Part shown: piece after piece, positions 8,395 through 17,047 of the stretch
Numbering within the stretch: the first letter of the stretch is position 1
How the letters are laid out: the number at the start of each line of letters is the position of its first letter
Origin: Dyadobacter luticola
GTDB lineage: Bacteria > Bacteroidota > Bacteroidia > Cytophagales > Spirosomataceae
DNA length: 64,000 nucleotides
Direction of reading: 5' to 3'
Assembly (NCBI RefSeq): GCF_005860805.1
Contig: NZ_VCEJ01000002.1
Span: 310,001-374,000 of the forward strand
Program-made: the position numbers and the translations under genes
The notes under the pieces: model-generated
Databases searched by the model: none
Seen by the model: the letters and a program-made list of their open reading frames with translations, nothing else
Told to the model about the DNA's origin: nothing

Positions 8395-9822
8395 ATGAAA
8401 AAAGTACTCTATATATTATTGGGGATTTTCAGCTTTACGTCCTGCACGGATCTGAATGAAAATCCGTCTTCCCTCATCACTTCCGAACAATTTTACAAAA
8501 CCGAAAGTGATGCTATCGCAGCGGTGACGAGCGTCTACAATGCTGCGCTGAACAACGGCGGGCTGACGATGTACAACCGTCTCGTGCATTTGGCTTTCGA
8601 GATCATGTCCGATGATGCGATTGCCGGTTTGCGAGTAACCAATGCCGATGTCCGTACGATTTCGGTACTGGCACATTCCACGACAAATGACCGTGTGGAC
8701 GAGCTTTGGAAAGAAAGTTACGCCGCCATCATCCGGGCAAACATTGCTATCGAGCGCATTCCGCAAATTGATATGGACCCGACATTGCGGACGCGGCTGG
8801 TGAATGAATCGAAGTTTTTGCGTGCTTTAATGTACTTCAATCTGGTAAGGCTGTGGGGCGATGTACCGCTGATTGTTCTGGAAAACACTTCGCTGGGCAA
8901 AGATGCGATCCAGGTTTCGCGCACGCCGAAAGAAGAAGTATATCAGCAGATTATCAAGGATTTGACCGACGCCGAAGCATTGCCGACTTCATTTTCCGGT
9001 GCCGATGCGGGCCGCGCGACTGGTGGCGCAGCGAAATCAATTCTCGCGAAAGTATACCTAACCCGCCAGGAGTGGGATAAGGCGGCGGCGAAAAGTTTGG
9101 AGGTGATCAACGGACCTTATGGTTATGATCTTTTTGAAAATTTCGCCGACGTTTTCAATGTCGCGACCAAGAATGGGAAGGAGCATATTTTCTCTGCACA
9201 ATTTAAATCCAATGTCAACGGTCAGGGAAACCGGCTTGCTTCGTCGGCTACGCCGGTAGGGATACCCGGTGTAGCTGCAGCAGGCACCGACGAGCCGCAT
9301 CCTGACGCATACGCACTTTATTCGGCCACCGACAAGCGTCGCGACGTCACATTCTTCACATCACTCGTAAGTCCTACCACCGGCAAGGAAGTCACATTCC
9401 CGCCGCGTTTTTACAAATATTTTGACCCGGCCCAAATCGGTAACCCGACCGAATCGGCCAAGAATGTACCCGTAATCCGCTTCGCCGAAATTCTTTTGAT
9501 TTACGCCGAAGCTGTAAATGAATCCAAAGGCCCAACCGCCGACGCCTACGCCGCAATCAACCGCGTCCGCAAAAGAGCAGGGCTCGCAAACCTGGCTGGT
9601 TTAACAAAAGACACCTTCCGCGAAGCCATTTACCTGGAAAGACGCCTGGAACTCATGTTCGAATTTCAGCGCTGGTTTGACCTTGTGCGGACAAGGAGGA
9701 TGATCGATGCCCTGCATAAGGCTGGCAAGACGAATGCTGCCGAGAAGCATTATTTACATCCGATCCCTCAGCGTGAAATGGATCTGAACCCGAAGCTGGT
9801 GCAGAATCCGGGGTGGGGGTGA
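8395..9822 (+). CDS. SusD/RagB-type nutrient-binding lipoprotein
   Basis: Surface lipoprotein that caps the SusC channel and binds its substrate. The start is ATG 8395 (MKKVLYIL); an in-frame TTG nine bases upstream is unnecessary. The signal peptide ends in lipobox FTSC, with lipidated Cys at residue 17. The N-terminal region carries the SusD_N TPR-like helices (around YFNLVRLWGDVPL). The C-terminal RagB/SusD region ends with RLELMFEFQRWFDLVR and the usual HPIPQREMDLNP closing motif. The length of ~475 residues is normal. The next feature downstream is a repeat element, which separates this pair from the sulfatases. Confidence 0.94.
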   Translation: MKKVLYILLGIFSFTSCTDLNENPSSLITSEQFYKTESDAIAAVTSVYNAALNNGGLTMYNRLVHLAFEIMSDDAIAGLRVTNADVRTISVLAHSTTNDRVDELWKESYAAIIRANIAIERIPQIDMDPTLRTRLVNESKFLRALMYFNLVRLWGDVPLIVLENTSLGKDAIQVSRTPKEEVYQQIIKDLTDAEALPTSFSGADAGRATGGAAKSILAKVYLTRQEWDKAAAKSLEVINGPYGYDLFENFADVFNVATKNGKEHIFSAQFKSNVNGQGNRLASSATPVGIPGVAAAGTDEPHPDAYALYSATDKRRDVTFFTSLVSPTTGKEVTFPPRFYKYFDPAQIGNPTESAKNVPVIRFAEILLIYAEAVNESKGPTADAYAAINRVRKRAGLANLAGLTKDTFREAIYLERRLELMFEFQRWFDLVRTRRMIDALHKAGKTNAAEKHYLHPIPQREMDLNPKLVQNPGWG

Positions 9823-9830
9823 TTAAAGTT

Positions 9831-9941
9831 GTCATGCTGAGCGGACCGGGCCGCCGGGCGGTCGAAGCACGCTACTGGTTAAGCACAACGCTTTTACATT
9901 TTGCCCAGCCAGAAACGTGCTTCGACTCCGCTCAGCATGAC
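9831..9941. repeat. MITE/REP-like imperfect inverted repeat, copy 1
   Basis: Terminal arms pair as a long inverted repeat: the left arm begins GTCATGCTGAGCGGA and resumes with GTCGAAGCACG, and the right arm (9916-9941) is its complement, ending CTCAGCATGAC. The left arm contains about 15 extra GC-rich bases (9846-9860) that copy 2 lacks. The centre also resembles copy 2 (GCTACTGG, GCACAACGC). It encodes nothing and lies between susD and the first sulfatase. Confidence 0.85.
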
Positions 9942-10059
9942 AAAATAAGGCGTTCATGATGATAGCATTAGGGCTTTCGCAATTAAAATATTACAGCACT
10001 TATCAAGACAATTTAAACGCTGCAAAAACCAAAAGATCTGGCCTGAACCAAAAAATTAA

Positions 10060-11484
10060 ATGAAATACATAGCATTAATCCTAACCTTCCTTCTCACAAT
10101 CACCGAGCAAGCCCAGAAGCCGGAGCGTCCCAACGTACTCTTCATCCTCGTCGATGACTGGGGGTGGACGGACCTGAGTTCTGCGGGAAGTAAATACTAC
10201 GAGACCCCCAACATTGACCGCCTGGCTTCGCAGGGTTTGAAGTTTACCCAGGCTTATTCCGTCGGGCCGAATTGTGCGCCTAGCCGGGCTTCGCTGATGA
10301 CGGGGAAATATACACCTAGACATGGGATCTATACGGTTGGAAACTCGGATCGCGGGCAGTCGGTGGACCGGAAGTTGGTTCCGATCAAAAATAATACAGT
10401 GTTAGATCCGGCTTTTACGACGATTGCTGAGGAGTTTAAGCATGCTGGTTATCAAACTGGTTTGATTGGTAAGTGGCAGCTGGGTGAGAAGGAGGAGCAT
10501 GCCGATGCGCATGCCCAGGGTTTTGATTTTGCGATCGGGAACAGTGAGGGCACGCCTTCTTATTTTTATCCTTATTCAAAAAACGGAAAACCTACGCCGC
10601 ATGAAGGCATAACCTCGGGCAAGGAAGGTGAGTATATTACCGACCGGCTGACCGATGAGGCCGTTAAATTCCTCGATTCCAATCAGAAAAAGCCATTTTT
10701 TCTCTACTTATCCTATTTCGCGGTGCACACGCCGGTGGAAGCGAAGGAATCGATCATTGCCAAATACCGGGCTAAAAAGGGGGATGAAAATCACAATAAC
10801 CCTACTTATGCCGCCATGATCCAGAGTGCCGACGAAGGGATCGGGCGGGTCTTGAGAACATTGGATTCTTTGAAACTAACCGAAAATACTTTGGTCGTTT
10901 TCTTTTCGGACAATGGTGGTCAGGGCGCGAATACGAGCAATTATCCGCTGCGCGGCTCGAAGGGAATGTTGTATGAGGGCGGAGTCCGCGTGCCGCTGAT
11001 TGTGAAGTGGCCAGGCAAGACCAAAGTGGGTTCTACCACAGATACACCGGTGATCGGGGTCGATTTTTATCCTACATTATTGGAAATCGCTAACATTCAG
11101 AAGCCGATGAATAAGGAGTTTGATGGGCAAAGTTTTGCGCCGATTTTGGTACAAAAACAAACTCCTGCCCGAGACATTTTCTGGCATTTTCCCGCTTACC
11201 TCGAAGCTTACAAAGGTGATAAACGGAACAGCGATGCATTCCGGACGCGGCCGGTGAGCACGATACGGTCGGGGGATTTCAAGCTGCACCAGTTTTATGA
11301 AGATGGGCGGGTTGAGCTGTATAACATTCGGGAAGATATTGGTGAAACAAAAGATCTTTCCAAGTCTAATCCAGTCAAATCCAAAGAGTTAAAAGATAAG
11401 TTGAATGCCTGGATCGCGAAAACCAATGCGCCGATCCCGACCCAGCTTAACCCCGAATTTGCCCCCGCATCCACAGGAAAATAA
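10060..11484 (+). CDS. Exported formylglycine sulfatase (S1 family), sulfatase 1
   Basis: Hydrolyses a sulfate ester in the periplasm or at the surface. Residues 1-19 form a signal peptide. The alkaline-phosphatase-like sulfatase fold starts with the metal-binding VDDWGW (DD at 32-33). The maturation motif is C72-A-P-S-R, where Cys72 is converted to formylglycine. The later FFSDNGGQG segment supplies further metal ligands. The length of 474 residues is usual. It forms a two-gene unit with the next sulfatase (8 bp gap), bracketed by two copies of the same inverted repeat. The substrate cannot be read from sequence. It resembles arylsulfatase-A-type members. Confidence 0.93.
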   Translation: MKYIALILTFLLTITEQAQKPERPNVLFILVDDWGWTDLSSAGSKYYETPNIDRLASQGLKFTQAYSVGPNCAPSRASLMTGKYTPRHGIYTVGNSDRGQSVDRKLVPIKNNTVLDPAFTTIAEEFKHAGYQTGLIGKWQLGEKEEHADAHAQGFDFAIGNSEGTPSYFYPYSKNGKPTPHEGITSGKEGEYITDRLTDEAVKFLDSNQKKPFFLYLSYFAVHTPVEAKESIIAKYRAKKGDENHNNPTYAAMIQSADEGIGRVLRTLDSLKLTENTLVVFFSDNGGQGANTSNYPLRGSKGMLYEGGVRVPLIVKWPGKTKVGSTTDTPVIGVDFYPTLLEIANIQKPMNKEFDGQSFAPILVQKQTPARDIFWHFPAYLEAYKGDKRNSDAFRTRPVSTIRSGDFKLHQFYEDGRVELYNIREDIGETKDLSKSNPVKSKELKDKLNAWIAKTNAPIPTQLNPEFAPASTGK

Positions 11485-11492
11485 ATGATACC

Positions 11493-13835
11493 ATGAAAAC
11501 AGTTCTAAAAATTGTAGCCTCCGCGCTGGCAGGCAGCTTGCTGGCCGGGCAGGTTTTGGCGCAAAACAGTCCGCAGCAACCTTGGAATGGAAAGCTGGGA
11601 AAAACTTTGCAGGAATCGACGCCGTATAAGATCGAGCACAATCCCAAAGCCCCGAAAGGCGCGCCGAACATAGTCTGGATCTTGATCGACGATGCCGGAT
11701 TTGGCGCGACGACTGCATTTGGCGGACTTGTTGAAACACCTAACATTGACAAGCTGGCGAACCAGGGATTGCGTTTTACCAATTTCCACACGACGGCCAT
11801 CTGCTCGCCAACCCGCGCCGCATTGCTGACCGGCCGGAACCATCATTCTGCGCACGTCGGTTTGCTGACACCGGCTGCGGTGGATTATCCGGGTTATGAT
11901 ACTTTTATGCCTTTTGAAAAGGCGACGGCAGCCGAGATTTTGCGGGAAAACGGTTACAGCACATTTGCACTGGGAAAATGGCATTTGACGCCGGTGGTCG
12001 AAAATTCGCAGGCGGGGCCATTTAACCGTTGGCCGACCGGTCGCGGCTTTGATCATTATTACGGTTTTCTGCCCGGCGCAACGGATCAGTGGCATCCCGA
12101 ACTTTGGGAAGATGCGACGAAGCTGGACATTGAGCCAAATACCAAACATTTAAACGAACTACTTGCGGATAAGGCGATTAAGTACATTGCCAATCAGAAA
12201 TCCGTCGATGCGGAGAAACCATTTTTCCTTTACCTCGCGACTGGCGCGACACATTCACCACACCAGGTTTCAAAGGAGTGGATTGATAAGTACAAGGGAA
12301 AATTCGATGCGGGTTGGGATAAGTACCGTGAAGTGGTGATCGAAAACCAGAAAAAACTAGGCATTATCCCTCAAAATGCGGTTTTGCCAGAGCGAAATCC
12401 GGGCGTGAAAGAATGGGCTACCTTATCTGAAAAAGAGAAAAAAGCCTATGCGCATTTCATGGAGGTGTATGCGGCATTTTATTCTTATACCGATTACGAA
12501 ATCGGCCGGATCGTGAATTATCTGGATCAGATTGACCAGCTGGATAATACGGTGATTGCAGTGATTTTGGGCGATAATGGTGCGAGCAAAGGGGGTAGCG
12601 AGCATGGTACGATCAGCCCGCAGATCAACCGGCTGCAAGGCGAGGCGCGTATTGATGCGATCCTGAATGCAAGAGATTTAATCGGCACCGACGAATCCAG
12701 CACCGATTATCCGATTGGCTGGGCTGCCGCGGCCAATACACCTTTCCGCTACTGGAAGGCCGATGCCAATACCGAGGGCGGCACGCGCAACCCGATGATT
12801 TTATATTATCCCAAAGGCATCAAGGACAAGGGTGGCATCCGTAATCAGTATGGTCACGTGATCGATATTTTGCCCACCACATTAGAAATGATCAAAGGAG
12901 AATCGCCGAAGCTGGTGAATGGTTACAAGCAGGAGCCGATCGAGGGAACCAGTCTGGCTTATGCGATCGACAATGCGAAAGCGCCGTCAAAACATAACAT
13001 TCAATATTATGAGATCGCCGGTGCGCTTTCGATTTACAAAGATGGATGGAAGGCTTCGAAAGGGCATGATGTGTGGGAAGGTCTGGAAGCCGGCACCGGC
13101 AAAGCGGACCCGACGGGCGGGAAAGTGGATTTCAGCCGGGATACCTGGGAGCTTTATAACTTGAATGAAGACTTCAACGAGCGCAACAACCTCGCCGCCA
13201 AAAATCCTGCGAAACTGAAAGAATTGCAGGCCGTTTTCGACCAGGAAGCGAAGAAATATAATGTATATCCACTCAAAGATTTCACCGCCCACGACATGCC
13301 TTCGGGTCGGACGGTTTATGGCAAAATGCCGAACATTACCTTGTTCCCCGGCGTGGATAATTTGGTGGGCGTGAGCAGTCCGCTTTACGACGGGCGATCA
13401 TTTACGGTGAATGCGGAGGCTGAGATTGTTACCGGAAATGAAGAGGGCGTTTTGTTTGCGGTGGGAGGGGAAAAGAGCGGGATCAGCCTGTTCGTGAAAG
13501 ACGGCAAATTCCACTATACCCATAAAACTGCGAAGGATGTTTTCAATGTCTCTTCCGCTAATGTTATCCCGAAAGGAAAAGTGAATTTCAAGCTGGTTTA
13601 CGAACATTCCGGCCCGGCTGAGGCTGGTAAGTCAGTCGGCAAGGAAACGGTTTATATCAATGATGAAAAAATAGGGGAAAGATCCTTTACCGCCGCCCAG
13701 GCGCAGATTCAGGGGCCGAGGAATTTGGATGGTACGGACGTGGGACGCGATCAGAAGAATGCGGTTTCGGATTTGTATAAGGTGCCATTTTGGTTTACGG
13801 GGAGGTTGAGGAAGGTGACGATTGCTTATCCGTGA
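11493..13835 (+). CDS. Large exported arylsulfatase, sulfatase 2
   Basis: Sulfatase of the long arylsulfatase type (about 780 residues, similar in size to mycobacterial AtsA-type enzymes). The signal peptide ends QVLAQ near residue 24. Metal ligands DD lie at 66-67, and the formylglycine motif C104-S-P-T-R precedes AALLTGRN. The metal-binding LGDNGAS follows around 356. The sulfatase core ends near residue 590. A beta-rich C-terminal domain of ~190 residues (from MPNITLFPGV) follows, which short sulfatases lack. The start follows sulfatase 1 by 8 bp, so the two are probably co-transcribed. Family is sure, substrate unknown. Confidence 0.93.
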   Translation: MKTVLKIVASALAGSLLAGQVLAQNSPQQPWNGKLGKTLQESTPYKIEHNPKAPKGAPNIVWILIDDAGFGATTAFGGLVETPNIDKLANQGLRFTNFHTTAICSPTRAALLTGRNHHSAHVGLLTPAAVDYPGYDTFMPFEKATAAEILRENGYSTFALGKWHLTPVVENSQAGPFNRWPTGRGFDHYYGFLPGATDQWHPELWEDATKLDIEPNTKHLNELLADKAIKYIANQKSVDAEKPFFLYLATGATHSPHQVSKEWIDKYKGKFDAGWDKYREVVIENQKKLGIIPQNAVLPERNPGVKEWATLSEKEKKAYAHFMEVYAAFYSYTDYEIGRIVNYLDQIDQLDNTVIAVILGDNGASKGGSEHGTISPQINRLQGEARIDAILNARDLIGTDESSTDYPIGWAAAANTPFRYWKADANTEGGTRNPMILYYPKGIKDKGGIRNQYGHVIDILPTTLEMIKGESPKLVNGYKQEPIEGTSLAYAIDNAKAPSKHNIQYYEIAGALSIYKDGWKASKGHDVWEGLEAGTGKADPTGGKVDFSRDTWELYNLNEDFNERNNLAAKNPAKLKELQAVFDQEAKKYNVYPLKDFTAHDMPSGRTVYGKMPNITLFPGVDNLVGVSSPLYDGRSFTVNAEAEIVTGNEEGVLFAVGGEKSGISLFVKDGKFHYTHKTAKDVFNVSSANVIPKGKVNFKLVYEHSGPAEAGKSVGKETVYINDEKIGERSFTAAQAQIQGPRNLDGTDVGRDQKNAVSDLYKVPFWFTGRLRKVTIAYP

Positions 13836-13886
13836 AATGAAGGTCGCTTAAATTTTAATTTCCTTTTGTCTTGCTGTGTTAACGTC

Positions 13887-13985
13887 GTCATGCTGAGCGG
13901 AGTCGAAGCACGCTACTGGCTCGGCACAACGCCTTTTTTACACTGTGCTCACCGGTAAAAGTGCTTCGACTCCGCTCAGCATGAC
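13887..13985. repeat. MITE/REP-like inverted repeat, copy 2
   Basis: Second copy of the element at 9831-9941, 99 bp long. The left arm (13887-13912) reads GTCATGCTGAGCGGAGTCGA and continues AGCACG. The right arm (13961-13985) is its near-perfect complement, ending CTCAGCATGAC. The centre shares GCTACTGG and GCACAACGC with copy 1. It lies just upstream of sulfatase 3; an in-frame GTG inside it would give a spurious N-terminal extension to that gene. Confidence 0.87.
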
Positions 13986-14022
13986 AAGGAAAAAAGCAAA
14001 ACACCATAAATATAAAATCAAC

Positions 14023-15630
14023 ATGAAAAAATATAGCATAATACTACTCCTGACGCTTTTCACGCTCAATATCGCTTTCGCCCAAAAAAAACCAAACATC
14101 ATCGTCATCCTGGCTGACGACCTGGGCTACGCCGACCTCGGCTGCTACGGAAGTGAAATCCCGACTCCTAACCTGGACAAACTTGCCCAAAATGGCGTGC
14201 GGCTGACGAACTTTTATAACACAGCCCGCTGCTGCCCGACGCGTGCTACGTTGCTGACGGGTGTGTACGCGCATCAGGCGGGGATTGGGCATATGATGGA
14301 TGATAAGGGTGCGGAGCATCCGGCTTATCGGGGGCAGCTGAACCGTAATAGCGTGACGATTGCGGAGGTGATGAATACGGCGGGGTACTTTACGGCGATG
14401 ACCGGGAAGTGGCATGTGGGGCATCAGCATGGGGTGTATCCTTCGAACCGTGGTTTTCAAAGGTCTTTGCATGCGCCGGTGGGTGGGTTTTATTATCCCG
14501 ATGGAAAAAATGCGAAGGTGTTTTTGAATGGTGCGGAAATTCCAAATGATTCGGATAAGCTGCCAAAAAGCTGGTATTCTACGGATTTGTGGACGGATTA
14601 CGGGTTGCGATTTATTGATGAGGCGATTGGTGAGAAAAAGCCATTTATGCTTTACCTGGCACACAATGCACCGCATTTTCCTTTGCAGGCTGCGGAGGAA
14701 GACATTGCCAAATTCAGGGGTAAGTATCTGAAAGGCTGGGAAAAGCTGAGACAGGAGCGCTATGAAAAGCAGATCAAGCTGGGCCTGATCGATCCTTCCT
14801 GGAAGCTGCCGCCGATCAATCCCAATGTTACTAAATGGGAAAGTCTGAGCGACGCGGAGAAAAAGCGCTACGATGACATGATGGCGATTTATGCGGCGGT
14901 GATTTACCGGCTGGATAAGAGTGTCGGCGACCTGGTGGCTGGCTTGAAAAAGCGGGGCGTTTTTGATGATACGGTCATTCTTTTTGTGTCGGACAATGGT
15001 GGAAATGCTGAGCCGGGGATCGAAGGAAAGTACGAAGGCGACAAACCGGGTGACTCACAATCTGCTGTTTTCATTGGTCAGGGCTGGGCGGAAGCAGCTT
15101 GCACGCCTTTCTGGGCTTACAAGCACCACACGCATGAAGGTGGCATTTCTTCGCCGGGCATTATCTCCTGGCCAAATGGTATTCCGGCTGCGCGCAACGG
15201 AAAATTTGAAAAACAGCCTGCGCACATTGTCGATATCATGGCAACATTGGTCGATCTCGGCGGGGCGAAATATCCGACTACATTTGAAGGAAACAACATT
15301 CAACCTCTGGAAGGCACCAGCCTGAAACCGGCATTCACCGGAAAACCCATCAACCGCAAAAACCCGATCTTCTGGGAACACGAAGGCAACCGCGCCATCC
15401 GCGACGGAAAATGGAAGCTCGTAGCGGAAAAAACCGAAAAATGGCAACTCTACGACACGGAAAAAGACCGCACGGAGCTCGATGACCAATTCGAAAGACA
15501 ACCTGAAATCGCTAAAAAGCTAGTCGCGAAATACGAGGAATGGTACAAGCGGGTAGGAGCGGAGGAATATGATAAAACATTCAAATGGTTTTATGACTAT
15601 GACAAGGCGAAGCAGCAAGCTGGAAATTAA
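14023..15630 (+). CDS. Exported arylsulfatase, sulfatase 3
   Basis: Formylglycine sulfatase of 535 residues, close in size to Pseudomonas AtsA-type arylsulfatases. The start is ATG 14023, which gives a clean signal peptide (ending NIAFAQ). Frames opening at 13945 or 13981 would translate the upstream repeat. Metal ligands DD lie at 32-33 in ADDLGYADLG. The maturation motif is C70-C-P-T-R followed by ATLLTG. VSDNGGNAEPG supplies the later metal site. The C-terminus has the usual REGKWKL-like strand (RDGKWKLV). It is the first of four sulfatases spaced 31, 21 and 13 bp apart, likely one transcript. Confidence 0.93.
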   Translation: MKKYSIILLLTLFTLNIAFAQKKPNIIVILADDLGYADLGCYGSEIPTPNLDKLAQNGVRLTNFYNTARCCPTRATLLTGVYAHQAGIGHMMDDKGAEHPAYRGQLNRNSVTIAEVMNTAGYFTAMTGKWHVGHQHGVYPSNRGFQRSLHAPVGGFYYPDGKNAKVFLNGAEIPNDSDKLPKSWYSTDLWTDYGLRFIDEAIGEKKPFMLYLAHNAPHFPLQAAEEDIAKFRGKYLKGWEKLRQERYEKQIKLGLIDPSWKLPPINPNVTKWESLSDAEKKRYDDMMAIYAAVIYRLDKSVGDLVAGLKKRGVFDDTVILFVSDNGGNAEPGIEGKYEGDKPGDSQSAVFIGQGWAEAACTPFWAYKHHTHEGGISSPGIISWPNGIPAARNGKFEKQPAHIVDIMATLVDLGGAKYPTTFEGNNIQPLEGTSLKPAFTGKPINRKNPIFWEHEGNRAIRDGKWKLVAEKTEKWQLYDTEKDRTELDDQFERQPEIAKKLVAKYEEWYKRVGAEEYDKTFKWFYDYDKAKQQAGN

Positions 15631-15661
15631 AAAGACAACACCTGACCATACCTGACAACAT

Positions 15662-17026
15662 ATGACCAAGTTTAGCCCATTCCTAACATTCCTCCTGCTG
15701 CTCACCCCGGCAGTTGTTTTTGCCCAAAAGAAATCCCCCAATATTGTCTTCATCCTCGCCGATGACATGGGGCGGGAGTGTATCGGGGCTTATGGGAGTA
15801 CTTATAAGACGCCCAACATTGACAAGCTGGCGAAAGAGGGGCTGAAATTCAATTACGGATTTGCGCAGCCGCTTTGCACGCCCACGCGGGTGCAACTTAT
15901 GACCGGGAAGTATAATTACAAGAATTACTCGCAGTTCGGGCATCTGAACCAAGACCAGAAAACCTTTGCGCACCTAGCGAAAGAGGCAGGTTATGCTACG
16001 GCGATTGCCGGAAAATGGCAGTTGGGCGCGAATAACAAGCTGCCCAAACATTTCGGTTTTGACCAGTATTGCCTCTGGCAGCTCGACAAGCCGCGACGTG
16101 ACGGCGAGCGTTATGCCAAACCTTTGATCGACAAGGATGGTGAAATCCTGAAAGCGACGGATGACGATTACGGCCCCGACATTTTCGTGAATTATATGCT
16201 GGATTTTATTGAAAAAAATAAAAACGGCAAGTTCCTGGCTTACTATCCGATGGCTTTGGTGCATGATCCTTTTTACCCGACGCCCGACAGCAAAAGCTGG
16301 AAATCGGATGTGGCGGGCAGGCAGAAAAGTGACACGCTGAACTTCCGCGATATGGTGGCTTACTCGGATAAGAATGTGGGTAAGATCATCCAGAAATTGA
16401 AAGACCTGGGCATTTATGAAAACACGATCATCATTTTTACCGGGGATAATGGTACCGGTCGCCCGATTGTGACGCCGATGAAAAATGGCAGCACGGTGAA
16501 AGGCGGCAAAGGACTGACGATTGACCGCGGCCACCACGTGCCACTGATCGTGAACTGGGGAAGCGGCAGATACAAAACCCACGAAACCGATAACCTGATC
16601 GATTTTACCGATATGCTACCCACCCTGGCGGAGGCAATGCAGGTGAAAGTCCCGGCGGAATGGGACACTGACGGTCACAGCTTTTTGCCACAGATCAAAG
16701 GAGAAAAGGGCAAGCCGCGCGACTGGATTTTCTCACATTACCAGCCAATACATTCCGAGGCGGCAAACAAGCAGTCGGCGCGGTTTATCAGGGACCATCA
16801 TTTCAAGCTGTATTCTGATGGTCGTTTTTATGATTTGGAAAAAGACATTGAAGAGAAAAATCCGGTTGCAGAAGGTAAAGCGGGAGCCGCGGGAGAGAAG
16901 CGTCGTAAAGTTTTTCAGGCTGAGCTGGCCAAGTTACCACCTTGGAAATTTGGCGATCCAGGCATTCCAAAGGTGATTCTGCCGGGATTAGAGCCGGATC
17001 CGGCATTTGCGGATAAAGCGGATTAA
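15662..17026 (+). CDS. Exported sulfatase-like hydrolase, sulfatase 4
   Basis: Formylglycine sulfatase, 454 residues. The signal peptide ends VVFAQ at residue 22. Metal ligands DD lie at 34-35 in ADDMGREC. The maturation motif is C72-T-P-T-R with LMTGKYNYKN after it. TGDNGTGRP carries the second metal cluster, and the C-terminal region has HHFKLYSDGRFYDL. It is in an operon with sulfatases 3, 5 and 6. The motif set is complete, so it should be active once matured. Substrate not determinable. Confidence 0.92.
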   Translation: MTKFSPFLTFLLLLTPAVVFAQKKSPNIVFILADDMGRECIGAYGSTYKTPNIDKLAKEGLKFNYGFAQPLCTPTRVQLMTGKYNYKNYSQFGHLNQDQKTFAHLAKEAGYATAIAGKWQLGANNKLPKHFGFDQYCLWQLDKPRRDGERYAKPLIDKDGEILKATDDDYGPDIFVNYMLDFIEKNKNGKFLAYYPMALVHDPFYPTPDSKSWKSDVAGRQKSDTLNFRDMVAYSDKNVGKIIQKLKDLGIYENTIIIFTGDNGTGRPIVTPMKNGSTVKGGKGLTIDRGHHVPLIVNWGSGRYKTHETDNLIDFTDMLPTLAEAMQVKVPAEWDTDGHSFLPQIKGEKGKPRDWIFSHYQPIHSEAANKQSARFIRDHHFKLYSDGRFYDLEKDIEEKNPVAEGKAGAAGEKRRKVFQAELAKLPPWKFGDPGIPKVILPGLEPDPAFADKAD

Positions 17027-17047
17027 CAGCATTAAACATTGAATCAG

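Noticed and set aside
13945..14022. GTG/ATG starts giving sulfatase 3 an N-terminal extension
   Set aside because: The extension translates the inverted repeat; ATG 14023 gives a proper signal peptide.
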